This document shows, one piece after another, positions 1 through 7,266 of a DNA stretch of 18,705 nucleotides. The position numbers were made by a program, and so were the translations under genes. The notes beneath the pieces were generated by a model, which was given only the letters and a program-made list of their open reading frames with translations, ran no database searches and was not told the DNA's origin. This DNA comes from JAFGVL01 sp031553685 (GTDB lineage Bacteria > Bacteroidota > Bacteroidia > Bacteroidales > Paludibacteraceae), in NCBI GenBank assembly GCA_031553685.1, contig JAVBLE010000012.1, positions 1 through 18,705 on the forward strand. Direction: 5' to 3'. Numbering within the stretch: position 1 is the first letter of the stretch; every line of letters starts with the position of its first letter.

Positions 1-43
1 TCCATTATTCATAGCTTACGATTTATAACTTTCTACAAAAGTA
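1..43 (-). other. Possible start of a divergent gene running off the left edge
   Basis: On the minus strand an ATG at 12-10 opens a frame (Met-Asn-Asn-Gly) that leaves the window after four codons. Upstream of it, 43-36 reads TACTTTTG, a match to the Bacteroidetes -7 consensus TAnnTTTG, which would place the transcript start about 15-20 bases before the ATG. No convincing TTTG lies at the -33 distance. Four codons cannot prove a gene. This is only a pointer that 1-298 may be a divergent promoter region. Confidence 0.22.
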
Positions 44-222
44 AGCTTCTGATATGTTCCGAGTAATATTTATATGTGTTATTATTTGCAATTCAGTTAT
101 TTACATCGTTATTTTGTGATTTTATCCGGACACTAGTGCAAGATTTTGCGTCTCTACTGCTTTATTTTCACATCAAACCTCATTATTAACACATTATAAC
201 ACCCCGCAATCATAAACTTTAC

Positions 223-238
223 TACATTTGTCAAATGT
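223..238 (+). promoter_or_regulatory. Candidate -7 element with overlapping palindrome, ferritin-like gene
   Basis: TACATTTG at 223-230 fits the TAnnTTTG -7 consensus. The same bases are the left half of a palindrome, ACATTTG-T-CAAATGT (224-238), with perfect 7-bp arms. There is no clear TTTG at the -33 distance, which would suit a promoter that needs an activator or is otherwise regulated. The transcript would have a leader of roughly 60 bases. The remainder of 1-298 is AT-rich, and I see no gene or other structure in it. Confidence 0.4.
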
Positions 239-298
239 TAATTAAGCAAATAATCTGAATTTTAAATATTGAATGTTTAATCAAAAAAACTTACGATT

Positions 299-817
299 AT
301 GGAAAAAGCAGGAATACAAATTCTTAGAAAAGAATTAGATGTTGAGAAACTAATAGAAATGCTCAACAGTGCATTAGCCGAAGAATGGCTTGCCTATTAC
401 CAGTATTGGGTAGGCGCCCGCGTGATGGAAGGACCCATGCGCAAAGAGATCGAAATAGAGTTGCTCGTACATGCCAACGAAGAATTATCACACGCCACGC
501 TGCTCGTCGACCGCATTATCCAACTCGGCGGAATACCCGTATTATCACCATTCGAATGGAAAAACTTAGCCAAGTGCGAGTACGAAACCCCGTCCGACCC
601 TTATGTAGAAGTTATCCTTAACCAGAACCTGCGCGGCGAGCGTTGCGCTATTCAGCACTACAAAGCCATAGCCGATTTTACCAATGGCAAAGACCATGTT
701 ACGCACCAAATCGCCACCACCATCCTGAACGACGAGTTGGAACACGAAAAAGACATCGAAGACTTCCTAATCGACATCGACCGCATGCGGAAAGATTTCA
801 TGAGCTTGAAAAAATAA
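299..817 (+). CDS. Ferritin-like di-iron protein (bacterioferritin/Dps-like family)
   Basis: A 172-residue four-helix-bundle protein expected to bind two irons per subunit and store or detoxify iron in the cytoplasm. The ligand pattern is visible: E28/E29 in helix A, an E62-x2-H65 motif, E114, and a second E146-x2-H149 motif, which is the repeated ExxH arrangement of ferritin-like carboxylate proteins. C93 and C116 lie near the ligands. The Dps-like 'thioferritins' known from archaea and Bacteroides carry a cysteine pair at a similar spacing, so this subtype is plausible, but I infer it from spacing only. The ATG at 299 is the only sensible start, since the protein begins with the usual short N-terminal segment. 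The gene stands alone and ends before a bidirectional hairpin shared with serA. Bfr and DpsL are both possible labels, so no symbol is given. Confidence 0.85.
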   Translation: MEKAGIQILRKELDVEKLIEMLNSALAEEWLAYYQYWVGARVMEGPMRKEIEIELLVHANEELSHATLLVDRIIQLGGIPVLSPFEWKNLAKCEYETPSDPYVEVILNQNLRGERCAIQHYKAIADFTNGKDHVTHQIATTILNDELEHEKDIEDFLIDIDRMRKDFMSLKK

Positions 818-880
818 GGAAATGGTAAAACTATAAATGAAAAAGACTTGTTAAGTTTTCAAAACTTAATCAAAAACAGA

Positions 881-918
881 GGCTATCCCAAAATTTCCAT
901 TTTGAGATAGCCTTTTTT
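881..918 (+). terminator. Intrinsic terminator between convergent ferritin-like gene and serA
   Basis: GGCTATC (881-887) pairs with GATAGCC (906-912) and CAAAAT (889-894) with ATTTTG (899-904), with one C-A mismatch between them. The loop is TTCC and six T follow at 913-918. It ends the plus-strand transcript. It also lies just past the serA stop at 933, so it may serve serA in the other direction, where the following tract is less T-rich. Confidence 0.85.
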
Positions 919-932
919 ATTTCTGAGAAGAA

Positions 933-1856
933 TTATTTTGCATTCACACGGAAACGCTCATTTCCAGTTGCAAAGAAATCGACAATTTGTTGAGCGGCAG
1001 CAATACCTGCATTGATATTGGCTTCGGCTGTTTGCGCACCCATTTTCTTTGGCGTAGAAAAATAGCGATCGGCATATTTAGCCTGCAATCCGGCATGATT
1101 TCCCGGTTCAATATCAGTTACATATTTAAAGTCAGGACGAAGTTCCAGCATTTTTTCCATATCAGCTTCGTCAATCACTTCTTTGCGGGCAGTATTGGCA
1201 AGCAACGCGCCTTTCGGCATTTTATTCAATAAATTGAAATTGATCGACTTTTTAGTTTCGGCTGTTGCCGGGATATGCAACGAAACAAATTGGCAAGTGT
1301 TGTAAAGGTCTTCCACAGAAGTCAATGGTTTTACACCGTCTTTTTCCATCACTTCGGCAGGACAGAATGGGTCGAAAGCATACACTTCCATACCAAATCC
1401 TTTGGCAATACGAGCCACATTTTTCCCAACATTTCCGTAAGCATGGATACCGAGTTTTTTGCCCAATAATTCAGTTCCTGAAGTGCCGTTAAACATATTG
1501 CGTACAGCATAAACCATCATGCCGAGAGCTAATTCGGCAACAGCATTGGCATTTTGCCCGGGCGTGTTCATTACACAAACACCGGCTTTTGTGGCAGCTT
1601 CCAAATCAACATTGTCGTAGCCGGCTCCGGCGCGCAGAACGATTTTCAAGTTTTTTGCCGCAGTCAATACTTCGGCATCAATAATGTCGCTGCGGATAAT
1701 CACGGCGTTAGCATCGGCAATCGCATCGAGCAATTGTTGTTTTTCGGTATATTTTTCGAGCAGTGCCAACTCATGACCTGCATTTTCTACTTCTTTACGG
1801 ATACCATCTACGGCTATTTTGGCAAATGGTTTATCGGTTGCTACAAGAATTTTCAT
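933..1856 (-). CDS. serA: D-3-phosphoglycerate dehydrogenase, short ACT-less form
   Basis: Catalyses NAD-dependent oxidation of 3-phosphoglycerate to 3-phosphohydroxypyruvate, the first step of serine synthesis in the cytoplasm. At 307 residues it has the substrate- and NAD-binding domains of D-2-hydroxyacid dehydrogenases but none of the C-terminal ACT/regulatory region of long SerA proteins, so serine feedback through an ACT domain is not expected. The Rossmann loop reads A139-Y-G141-N-V-G144, with Ala for the first Gly of GxGxxG. Catalytic R224 and E250 are present. The usual catalytic His of the TPH motif is replaced: the sequence is T268-P269-K270-K271. Lys at this position is a feature I recall for Bacteroidetes enzymes and the Entamoeba enzyme, so it looks like a family trait and not damage. 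The gene lies 126 bases downstream of serC on the same strand, but a terminator intervenes. Confidence 0.9.
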   Translation of the reverse strand: MKILVATDKPFAKIAVDGIRKEVENAGHELALLEKYTEKQQLLDAIADANAVIIRSDIIDAEVLTAAKNLKIVLRAGAGYDNVDLEAATKAGVCVMNTPGQNANAVAELALGMMVYAVRNMFNGTSGTELLGKKLGIHAYGNVGKNVARIAKGFGMEVYAFDPFCPAEVMEKDGVKPLTSVEDLYNTCQFVSLHIPATAETKKSINFNLLNKMPKGALLANTARKEVIDEADMEKMLELRPDFKYVTDIEPGNHAGLQAKYADRYFSTPKKMGAQTAEANINAGIAAAQQIVDFFATGNERFRVNAK

Positions 1857-1930
1857 AAAATATTTTACTTAAAAATTAATATCAATTAAAGGTGTAAAAT
1901 TACAAAAAATATTTTCAATAAAAAGAAAAA

Positions 1931-1960
1931 GGACACAATCGGTTTTAAATCGCTGTGTCC
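1931..1960 (-). terminator. Intrinsic terminator after serC
   Basis: GGACACA (1931-1937) pairs with TGTGTCC (1954-1960), with further weak pairing inside the 16-base loop. On the minus strand the stem is followed by TTTTTCTTTTT (about 1930-1920). It sits between serC and serA, so serA is transcribed either by partial readthrough or from its own promoter within 1857-1930, where I see no clear TAnnTTTG. Confidence 0.75.
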
Positions 1961-1982
1961 TATATTTTTATTTTTTGCAAAA

Positions 1983-3050
1983 TTAGTGTTTTGCTTCAAA
2001 TTCCTTCATACAATCTACCAAAGCCTGCACGCTTTCTTTAGGCAAAGCATTATAAGTAGATGCACGGAAACCACCTACTGAACGGTGTCCTTTGATACCT
2101 TCCATGCCCCGCTCAGCTGCAAATTTACCAAATTCGTCTTCCAATGCTTGGTATTCTTCGTTCATCACAAAACAAATATTCATAATCGAACGGTCTTCGG
2201 TAGCAGCAGTACCTTTAAATAATTTGTTGCGGTCGATTTCGTTGTAAAGTATATCGGCTTTTTCGATATTTATTTTTTCCATTACTTTTAGTCCGCCTAA
2301 GTTTTTCAACCATTTCAGTGTTTGCAAAGCTGCATACACAGGCACAACCGGCGGCGTGTTGAACATCGACCCTTCGGCTATATGTGTGCGGTAATCCAAC
2401 ATAGTAGGGATTGGGCGTGATACTTTACCCAACAAATCTTCTTTTACGATTACAAAAGTAACTCCGGCAGGCGCCAAGTTTTTTTGTGCTCCGCCATAAA
2501 TTAAACCATATTTAGATACATCGACCGGACGAGAGAAAATATCTGATGACATATCAGCCACCAACGGCACCGGAGAGTCGATATCTTTGCGGATTTCCGT
2601 CCCGAAAATAGTATTATTAGTAGTGATATGGAAATAATCGGCATCGGCAGGGATGGTGTAATCTTTTGGGATAAAATTGAAATTGGCACTTTTGGAAGAA
2701 GCTACTTCAACCACTTCTCCAAACATTTTTGCTTCTTTCAAGGCTTTGCTTGCCCATGTTCCTGTATTGAGGTATGCGGCTTTTTTCTCCATCAAATTGA
2801 ATGGCACCATGCAAAATTGCAAACTTGCACCACCTCCTAAGAACAAAACTTTATATCCGGCAGGTATATCCAGCAACTCGGCAAAAAGAGCTTCAGCTTC
2901 GTCCATTACTGGCTGAAAATCTTTCGAGCGATGGCTTATTTCCATGATCGACATTCCGATACCATTAAAATCTAAGATGGCTTTGGCTGTATTTTCTATT
3001 GTAAACTGGGGTAAAATAGAGGGACCGGCGTTAAAATTATGTTTCTTCAT
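1983..3050 (-). CDS. serC: Phosphoserine aminotransferase
   Basis: Pyridoxal-phosphate enzyme that converts 3-phosphohydroxypyruvate plus glutamate to 3-phosphoserine plus 2-oxoglutarate, the second step of serine synthesis. The same family also acts in some pyridoxine pathways. The 355-residue length is normal. The N-terminal NFNAGPSILP segment, the cofactor phosphate-binding GGGASLQF (72-79), D166 in ADMSSD for the pyridine nitrogen, and K190 in GGAQKN for the Schiff base are all present. The substrate phosphate motif HRSVGGFRAS lies near residues 322-331. The start is fixed by the conserved N-terminus. It is transcribed away from the penicillin-binding protein gene, with serA downstream, so the two consecutive serine enzymes are neighbours. 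The third enzyme, serB, is not in the window. Confidence 0.95.
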   Translation of the reverse strand: MKKHNFNAGPSILPQFTIENTAKAILDFNGIGMSIMEISHRSKDFQPVMDEAEALFAELLDIPAGYKVLFLGGGASLQFCMVPFNLMEKKAAYLNTGTWASKALKEAKMFGEVVEVASSKSANFNFIPKDYTIPADADYFHITTNNTIFGTEIRKDIDSPVPLVADMSSDIFSRPVDVSKYGLIYGGAQKNLAPAGVTFVIVKEDLLGKVSRPIPTMLDYRTHIAEGSMFNTPPVVPVYAALQTLKWLKNLGGLKVMEKINIEKADILYNEIDRNKLFKGTAATEDRSIMNICFVMNEEYQALEDEFGKFAAERGMEGIKGHRSVGGFRASTYNALPKESVQALVDCMKEFEAKH

Positions 3051-3102
3051 ATAGTCAAATTTAAAATATCTGTTGATTCTTCTTCCTTTTAAAAAATCGG
3101 CA

Positions 3103-3134
3103 CAAAGGTAATATTTTCGTTTTCGTTTGACAAC
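3103..3134 (-). promoter_or_regulatory. Candidate serC promoter
   Basis: On the minus strand TACCTTTG (3110-3103) matches TAnnTTTG exactly. GTTG at 3134-3131 lies 20 bases upstream, three of four bases matching the -33 TTTG. The leader before the serC ATG would be about 45-50 bases. A second TAAATTTG at 3063-3056 is too close to the start codon to be preferred. Confidence 0.5.
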
Positions 3135-3191
3135 AAAATATTTCTTTTTTTATTAACAAAAATAATTGCTCAGAATAAATTCAATTAATCG

Positions 3192-3223
3192 TTTGTGCTT
3201 CTGTCCCTAAAATCGTATTTTTG
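3192..3223 (+). promoter_or_regulatory. Promoter of the penicillin-binding protein gene
   Basis: TTTG (3192-3195), 20-base spacer, TATTTTTG (3216-3223). Both boxes match the Bacteroidetes consensus at its preferred spacing. The transcript would start about 10-15 bases before the ATG at 3244, leaving a very short leader. That leader contains ATGAAATGA at 3239-3247, a two-codon frame overlapping the true start. Confidence 0.7.
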
Positions 3224-3243
3224 CAGGCAAATTTTTAAATGAA

Positions 3244-5580
3244 ATGAAGAATTCTAAGACATCGCCTTTGTTGAAAAGGTTACTCAAAATATTTTGGATA
3301 TGTTTTGGTGCAGGTATTTTGTGCATTATTTTGTTGTTTGTGCTGATTGCTAACGGGGTTATTGGTTATATGCCCCCCATCGAAGAATTGCAAAATCCGA
3401 AAAATAAATTTGCTACCGAAATATATTCGTCTGATATGCAGTTACTTGGTCGATATTTTCAGAGTAAAGAAAACCGTGTGAGTGTAAATTATAAAGATAT
3501 TTCGCCAAATGTGATTAATGCATTGGTAGCCACCGAAGATGCGCGTTTCGAGAGCCATTCGGGGGTTGATGGCGAAGCTTTGCTACGCGCAATAGTTGGG
3601 TTAATGACCTTTCAGAAAAGTACAGGAGGAGGCAGTACGATTACGCAACAATTAGCCAAACAATTATGGTCGCCCGAAGCAGGAAGTTTTTCACAGCGCG
3701 TACTGCAAAAGCCTATAGAATGGACTATTGCAGCTAAATTGGAAAAATATTATACCAAAGAAGAAATAATCACAATGTACCTCAATCAGTTTGATTTCCT
3801 GCATAATGCGGTAGGTATCAAATCGGCTGCGAAAGTATATTTTAACGAAGACCCCAAAAGCTTAAAAACAGAAGAAGCTGCCACACTGATTGGCATGTGT
3901 AAAAACCCATCGCTTTTTGATCCTAAGCGCCGTCCAAAAGCTGCCGAAGGACGCCGCAATGTTGTATTAAAACAAATGCTCAAAGGCGATTATATCACTC
4001 AACAACAATATGACTCTTTGAGCCAAATTCCACTGAAGATAGATTATCAGGAAGTTGACCACAAATCAGGTTCAGCGCCCTATTTTCGCGAATATTTGCG
4101 CTTGCTCCTGACAGCCAAAAAACCTGAACGGGAGAATTATGCATCATGGGCTTCGCAAGAGTTTTTGGAAGATTCTTTGGTGTGGGAAACCAATCCTTTG
4201 TATGGATTTTGCGAAAAAAATAAAAAAGCTGATGGTACAAATTACAGCATTTACACGGATGGTTTAAAAATTTATACCACAATCGATTCTCGCATGCAAC
4301 AATATGCCGAAGAAGCAGTGGATGAACACATTCAATTTTTACAAAAGAAATTCTTCGAAGAGAAAAAAGGGCGGAGTTACGCGCCATTTTCCCGCCTGCT
4401 CAATCAGGAACAAATCGACGCTTCGATGAATAAATCCATGCGTCAGAGCGACCGTTGGCGAAATATGAAAAAAGCCGGATTTTCGGAAAGTGAAATTATA
4501 GCAGCGTTCAATAAAAAAGATTCGATGCAGATTTTCTCCTATTCGGGCATGCGCGATACGGTTTTAAGCCCGATGGATTCTATCCGTTATCAAAAATATT
4601 TCTTGCGATGCGCCTTTATGTCCATGAGTCCGGTTAATGGGCATGTAAAAGCCTATGTTGGTGGACCAAATTTTGCTCATTTTCAGTACGATATGGTCAA
4701 TAAAGGACGCCGTCAGGTAGGTTCGACTATCAAACCATACCTTTATACATTGGCGATGGAGGAAGGGATGACCCCTTGTGACCAAGTTATAAACCAACCA
4801 TACACCTTGCGTACCGGAACAGGAGGTACCTGGACACCGCGAAACGGCTCTAAAGCCCGCATGGGTCAGTTAGTTACGCTTCGTTGGGGGTTGGCAAACT
4901 CGAACAACTGGATTTCGGCTTATGTAATGAGCCTTTACACCCCCGAAGCATTGGTAAAACTGATGCATTCGTTCGGCATCACAGGAAAAATCGACCCTGT
5001 AGTATCACTTTGCTTAGGACCCGTCGAAATAAAATTAGCCGAAATGGTGGACGCCTACACAACATTCCCCAATAAAGGACTGCGTGTCGAACCCATTTAT
5101 GTAACCCGTATCGAAGACAGTAAAGGCAATATAATAGCCGATTTCAGCAAACCAAAATTTACCGAGATCATCAACGAAAGCACCGCCTACAAAATGATTT
5201 ATATGCTGCAAGCCGTTATCAACGAAGGAACCGGGCAACGCATGCGTTCGCGCTATGGCATCAGAGCCGAAATGTGCGGCAAAACAGGTACCACTCAAAA
5301 CAATTCCGACGGTTGGTTTATGGGCTTCACACCAAGTCTTGTTTCCGGCGTATGGGTTGGAGGCGAAGATCGCGGCATTCATTTCGACTCGACAGCTGAT
5401 GGACAGGGAGCAGCCATGTCCCTTCCCGTCTGGGCGCTGTACATGAAAAAAGTGTATGCCAATTCTGTTTTAGGATATTCGCCCGATGAAAAATTCGAAA
5501 TTCCCGAAAACATGCATATCATTAACGGTTGTCTGAAAGAAGACCCTGACCCCGATGCGCGCGACAATGTAGATAATTAG
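3244..5580 (+). CDS. Class A penicillin-binding protein (bifunctional transglycosylase/transpeptidase)
   Basis: Polymerises and cross-links peptidoglycan at the outer face of the cytoplasmic membrane. At 778 residues it has the PBP1A-type layout: a short cytoplasmic N-terminus, one membrane segment at about 14-40, a GT51 glycosyltransferase domain at about 60-235, and a transpeptidase domain at about 440-735. GT51 motifs are clear: TEDARFESHSGVD (97-109, catalytic E98), GGGSTITQQLAKQL (128-141) and the KLEKYYTKEEIITMYLN helix. The penicillin-binding triad is complete: S494-T-I-K497, S553-N-N555 and K680-T-G682, with S494 the acylated serine. The stretch 290-440 between the domains is charged and of unknown fold. 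The acidic C-terminus (EDPDPDARDNVDN) is not a known motif. It is a single-gene unit with its own promoter and terminator. I give no symbol because PBP1A and PBP1C-like names cannot be separated by eye. Confidence 0.95.
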   Translation: MKNSKTSPLLKRLLKIFWICFGAGILCIILLFVLIANGVIGYMPPIEELQNPKNKFATEIYSSDMQLLGRYFQSKENRVSVNYKDISPNVINALVATEDARFESHSGVDGEALLRAIVGLMTFQKSTGGGSTITQQLAKQLWSPEAGSFSQRVLQKPIEWTIAAKLEKYYTKEEIITMYLNQFDFLHNAVGIKSAAKVYFNEDPKSLKTEEAATLIGMCKNPSLFDPKRRPKAAEGRRNVVLKQMLKGDYITQQQYDSLSQIPLKIDYQEVDHKSGSAPYFREYLRLLLTAKKPERENYASWASQEFLEDSLVWETNPLYGFCEKNKKADGTNYSIYTDGLKIYTTIDSRMQQYAEEAVDEHIQFLQKKFFEEKKGRSYAPFSRLLNQEQIDASMNKSMRQSDRWRNMKKAGFSESEIIAAFNKKDSMQIFSYSGMRDTVLSPMDSIRYQKYFLRCAFMSMSPVNGHVKAYVGGPNFAHFQYDMVNKGRRQVGSTIKPYLYTLAMEEGMTPCDQVINQPYTLRTGTGGTWTPRNGSKARMGQLVTLRWGLANSNNWISAYVMSLYTPEALVKLMHSFGITGKIDPVVSLCLGPVEIKLAEMVDAYTTFPNKGLRVEPIYVTRIEDSKGNIIADFSKPKFTEIINESTAYKMIYMLQAVINEGTGQRMRSRYGIRAEMCGKTGTTQNNSDGWFMGFTPSLVSGVWVGGEDRGIHFDSTADGQGAAMSLPVWALYMKKVYANSVLGYSPDEKFEIPENMHIINGCLKEDPDPDARDNVDN

Positions 5581-5590
5581 ATTTTAATGA

Positions 5591-5625
5591 GGTGCATAAA
5601 TGAAAGATATTTATGCACCTTTTTT
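5591..5625 (+). terminator. Intrinsic terminator of the penicillin-binding protein gene
   Basis: GGTGCATAAA (5591-5600) pairs perfectly with TTTATGCACC (5610-5619) over a nine-base loop, followed by six T (5620-5625). It begins 11 bases after the stop codon. Confidence 0.93.
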
Positions 5626-5906
5626 GCGATAGATCACAATAAAAAATTATCAGGACGCCCCCCTCCACCGTCCCATTTCGGCAAACATTCGTACAAGACA
5701 AAAAACATCCTCAAATTTCCCCTAAAAAATCATCCTCAATTCGCTTATAATTAAATATTTATTTCCAATTAACATTTTTTATGTAATCATTTAGGTATTT
5801 AATAGCTTTTTTACCATATCTTCGCAGCGTTAATTTATTAGTAAAAAAATCAAAACAACTTTAACCAATAATATTCATACAGTTTTAATCAAATTATTTT
5901 TATCCC
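5626..5906 (+). promoter_or_regulatory. Intergenic leader region with candidate promoter of the outer-membrane protein gene
   Basis: This 281-base stretch has no credible gene. It holds a short C-rich patch (about 5651-5672) and then very AT-rich DNA. TATCTTCG at 5817-5824 is one base off TAnnTTTG, and TTAG/TTTAGG around 5790-5794 is a weak -33. The leader to the ATG at 5907 would be about 75 bases. I see no stable structure in it. Confidence 0.4.
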
Positions 5907-6530
5907 ATGAAAAGAAGAATTTTACTTTCGTTTTTCGCTGCAACCATGTTGTTAGGTACAACCCATGCAGCCAATCCATCTATCGAATTGCAGCCGTTTG
6001 CCGGCTATGCATTCCAAAGTACAGTGTATGGCTACGATGGGTCGGCCACCATCGACGATGGACTTACTTACGGCGGAACCTTATCCGTTGTTTTAAACAA
6101 GCGTGCCAGCATCGACCTCACATATAGCCGCGAAGATGTCTCTGCCTATGCCGAGACTTATTATTACGGACCTCTAATCAGTAAACGGACAGATTTTGCT
6201 TCCAACTACATTCTGATTGGAGGTACAAAATTATTTCCGGTCGGGAGCGGACAAACAAGCCTTTACGGAGGTTTGGGCATAGGAGCTGCCATATATAATT
6301 GGGAGGATGGTTCAACAACACGCTTTGCAGGAGGTGCAAAACTGGGAGTTAAAAGCATGTTTTCCGAAAGAATCGGAATTTTTGCACAAGGGACTGCCAA
6401 TTTTCCGATGATTTTCTCTGGCACAAGCCTTTGGTGGAGTCCGGGATCAGGAACTTCGGTAGCCGTTTCGAGCGTGGTTCCTTTTTGGCAATTCGGACTT
6501 AGTGGCGGACTGGTAATTCAGCTGAATTAA
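5907..6530 (+). CDS. Small outer-membrane beta-barrel protein
   Basis: A 207-residue protein with an N-terminal signal peptide: positively charged MKRR, a hydrophobic core, and a likely signal-peptidase site after THA (A21). The mature part of about 186 residues is rich in Gly, Tyr, Ser and alternating hydrophobic residues (for example YILIGGTKLF, SLYGGLGIGAAIY, IGIFAQGTANF, FWQFGLSGGLVIQLN), as expected for an eight-stranded transmembrane barrel of the OmpA/OmpX-like 'outer membrane beta-barrel' group. It ends in LVIQLN and not in the classic C-terminal aromatic residue. The substrate or role is unknown. It is transcribed alone between two terminators and has no functional link to its neighbours that I can see. 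A secreted non-barrel beta protein is the main alternative. Confidence 0.75.
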   Translation: MKRRILLSFFAATMLLGTTHAANPSIELQPFAGYAFQSTVYGYDGSATIDDGLTYGGTLSVVLNKRASIDLTYSREDVSAYAETYYYGPLISKRTDFASNYILIGGTKLFPVGSGQTSLYGGLGIGAAIYNWEDGSTTRFAGGAKLGVKSMFSERIGIFAQGTANFPMIFSGTSLWWSPGSGTSVAVSSVVPFWQFGLSGGLVIQLN

Positions 6531-6556
6531 ACTTTCTGCAGATAAAAAACATGAAA

Positions 6557-6587
6557 GGGGCTGTTCTCAAGTATTTGAAACAGCCCC
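6557..6587. terminator. Bidirectional terminator between the barrel gene and ilvN
   Basis: GGGGCTGTT (6557-6565) pairs with AACAGCCCC (6579-6587). With C6566 bulged, TCAA/TTGA extends the stem over a GTAT loop. The plus strand continues ATTTTAT. The minus strand continues into a T-rich tract (TTCATGTTTTTTATC). It can serve both convergent transcripts. Confidence 0.75.
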
Positions 6588-6645
6588 ATTTTATAATCTG
6601 GTAAGGATGCAAAAAATAGTTGGTGGAAAACAGTTTACTCATCAA

Positions 6646-7194
6646 TTAATCAATATTCTTATTCCGTTTTTCCATCTCTGCCAGCATATCGCTCAGCCGT
6701 TCAATCTTGGATTTGGTAATAGCCACACGCCCCGAACGGATAAACTGCAGCACACCCACTCGTTCGCTCAACTCTTCAAATGCAGCTTGGGTTTCCTTGT
6801 GATGCCCCGTCTTTTGAATTACAATAGAAGAATCTGAAATCTCCAATATCTGCAAATTATATTTACGAATAAGTGCTTCAAATGTATTCCGTTTCAAGAT
6901 GCTTTCGGTCGAAATCTTGTACAATGCTATTTCTTGATGTACCAATTCGTCATCGGTATTAAAATACGCTTTGATAAAACCAACCCGTTTATCAATTTGT
7001 TTTACCAGTTTCTCAATCGTATCCTTATCGGTAAAAGTTGTTATAGTAAACTTATGTATACCAGGAAGTGCTGATGGCGAAACGGATAGCGTTTCGATAT
7101 TCAAATTCCGGCGTGTAAACATAATGGAGATTTGATTAAGTAAACCCACCTGATTTTCCGAAAAAATGGTTACTGTATATAATGTATTTTCCAT
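6646..7194 (-). CDS. ilvN: Acetolactate synthase, regulatory small subunit
   Basis: Binds valine and activates the catalytic subunit IlvB in the first common step of branched-chain amino-acid synthesis. At 182 residues it is a full-length small subunit. An N-terminal ACT domain spans about 5-79 and contains ENQVGLLNQI (13-22) and the NIETLSVSPS strand typical of the family. The C-terminal domain at about 85-165 ends in GVLQFIRSGRVAITKS, the usual family signature. The name ilvH is used for the same family. It follows ilvB on the same strand after 72 bases and shares its transcript. The ilvD and ilvC genes that often accompany ilvBN in Bacteroides are not beside it here. Confidence 0.94.
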   Translation of the reverse strand: MENTLYTVTIFSENQVGLLNQISIMFTRRNLNIETLSVSPSALPGIHKFTITTFTDKDTIEKLVKQIDKRVGFIKAYFNTDDELVHQEIALYKISTESILKRNTFEALIRKYNLQILEISDSSIVIQKTGHHKETQAAFEELSERVGVLQFIRSGRVAITKSKIERLSDMLAEMEKRNKNID

Positions 7195-7232
7195 GACAAT
7201 TTAATTAAAATAATTAAGAAAATGAAAAAGAA

Positions 7233-7250
7233 TGAAAGAAATTTCTTTCA
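7233..7250. repeat. 18-bp perfect palindrome between ilvB and ilvN
   Basis: TGAAAGAAATTTCTTTCA reads the same on both strands. On the minus strand it lies just after the ilvB stop and is followed by a T-rich stretch. In RNA it could form a 6-bp stem with an AAAUUU loop. It might lower ilvN expression or be a processing site. It has no loop suited to a strong terminator. Confidence 0.5.
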
Positions 7251-7266
7251 TCAGTTATTCAGTTAT

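Noticed and set aside
1554..1889. 111-codon plus-strand frame extending past the serA start
   Set aside because: It is antisense to serA for most of its length, with no domain and no upstream promoter box.
1857..1930. Separate serA promoter
   Set aside because: The closest match (TAATTTTA on the minus strand) misses the G and lacks a -33 box at proper spacing, so no promoter is listed even though the terminator at 1931-1960 suggests one may be needed.
3239..3247. ATGAAATGA mini-frame overlapping the penicillin-binding protein start, considered as an upstream regulatory frame
   Set aside because: Two codons in a very A-rich leader are expected by chance, and nothing else supports a role.
5651..5672. 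C-rich patch downstream of the penicillin-binding protein gene, considered as a structured or regulatory element
   Set aside because: No partner strand for pairing nearby and no repeat of it in the window, so it looks like ordinary intergenic DNA.
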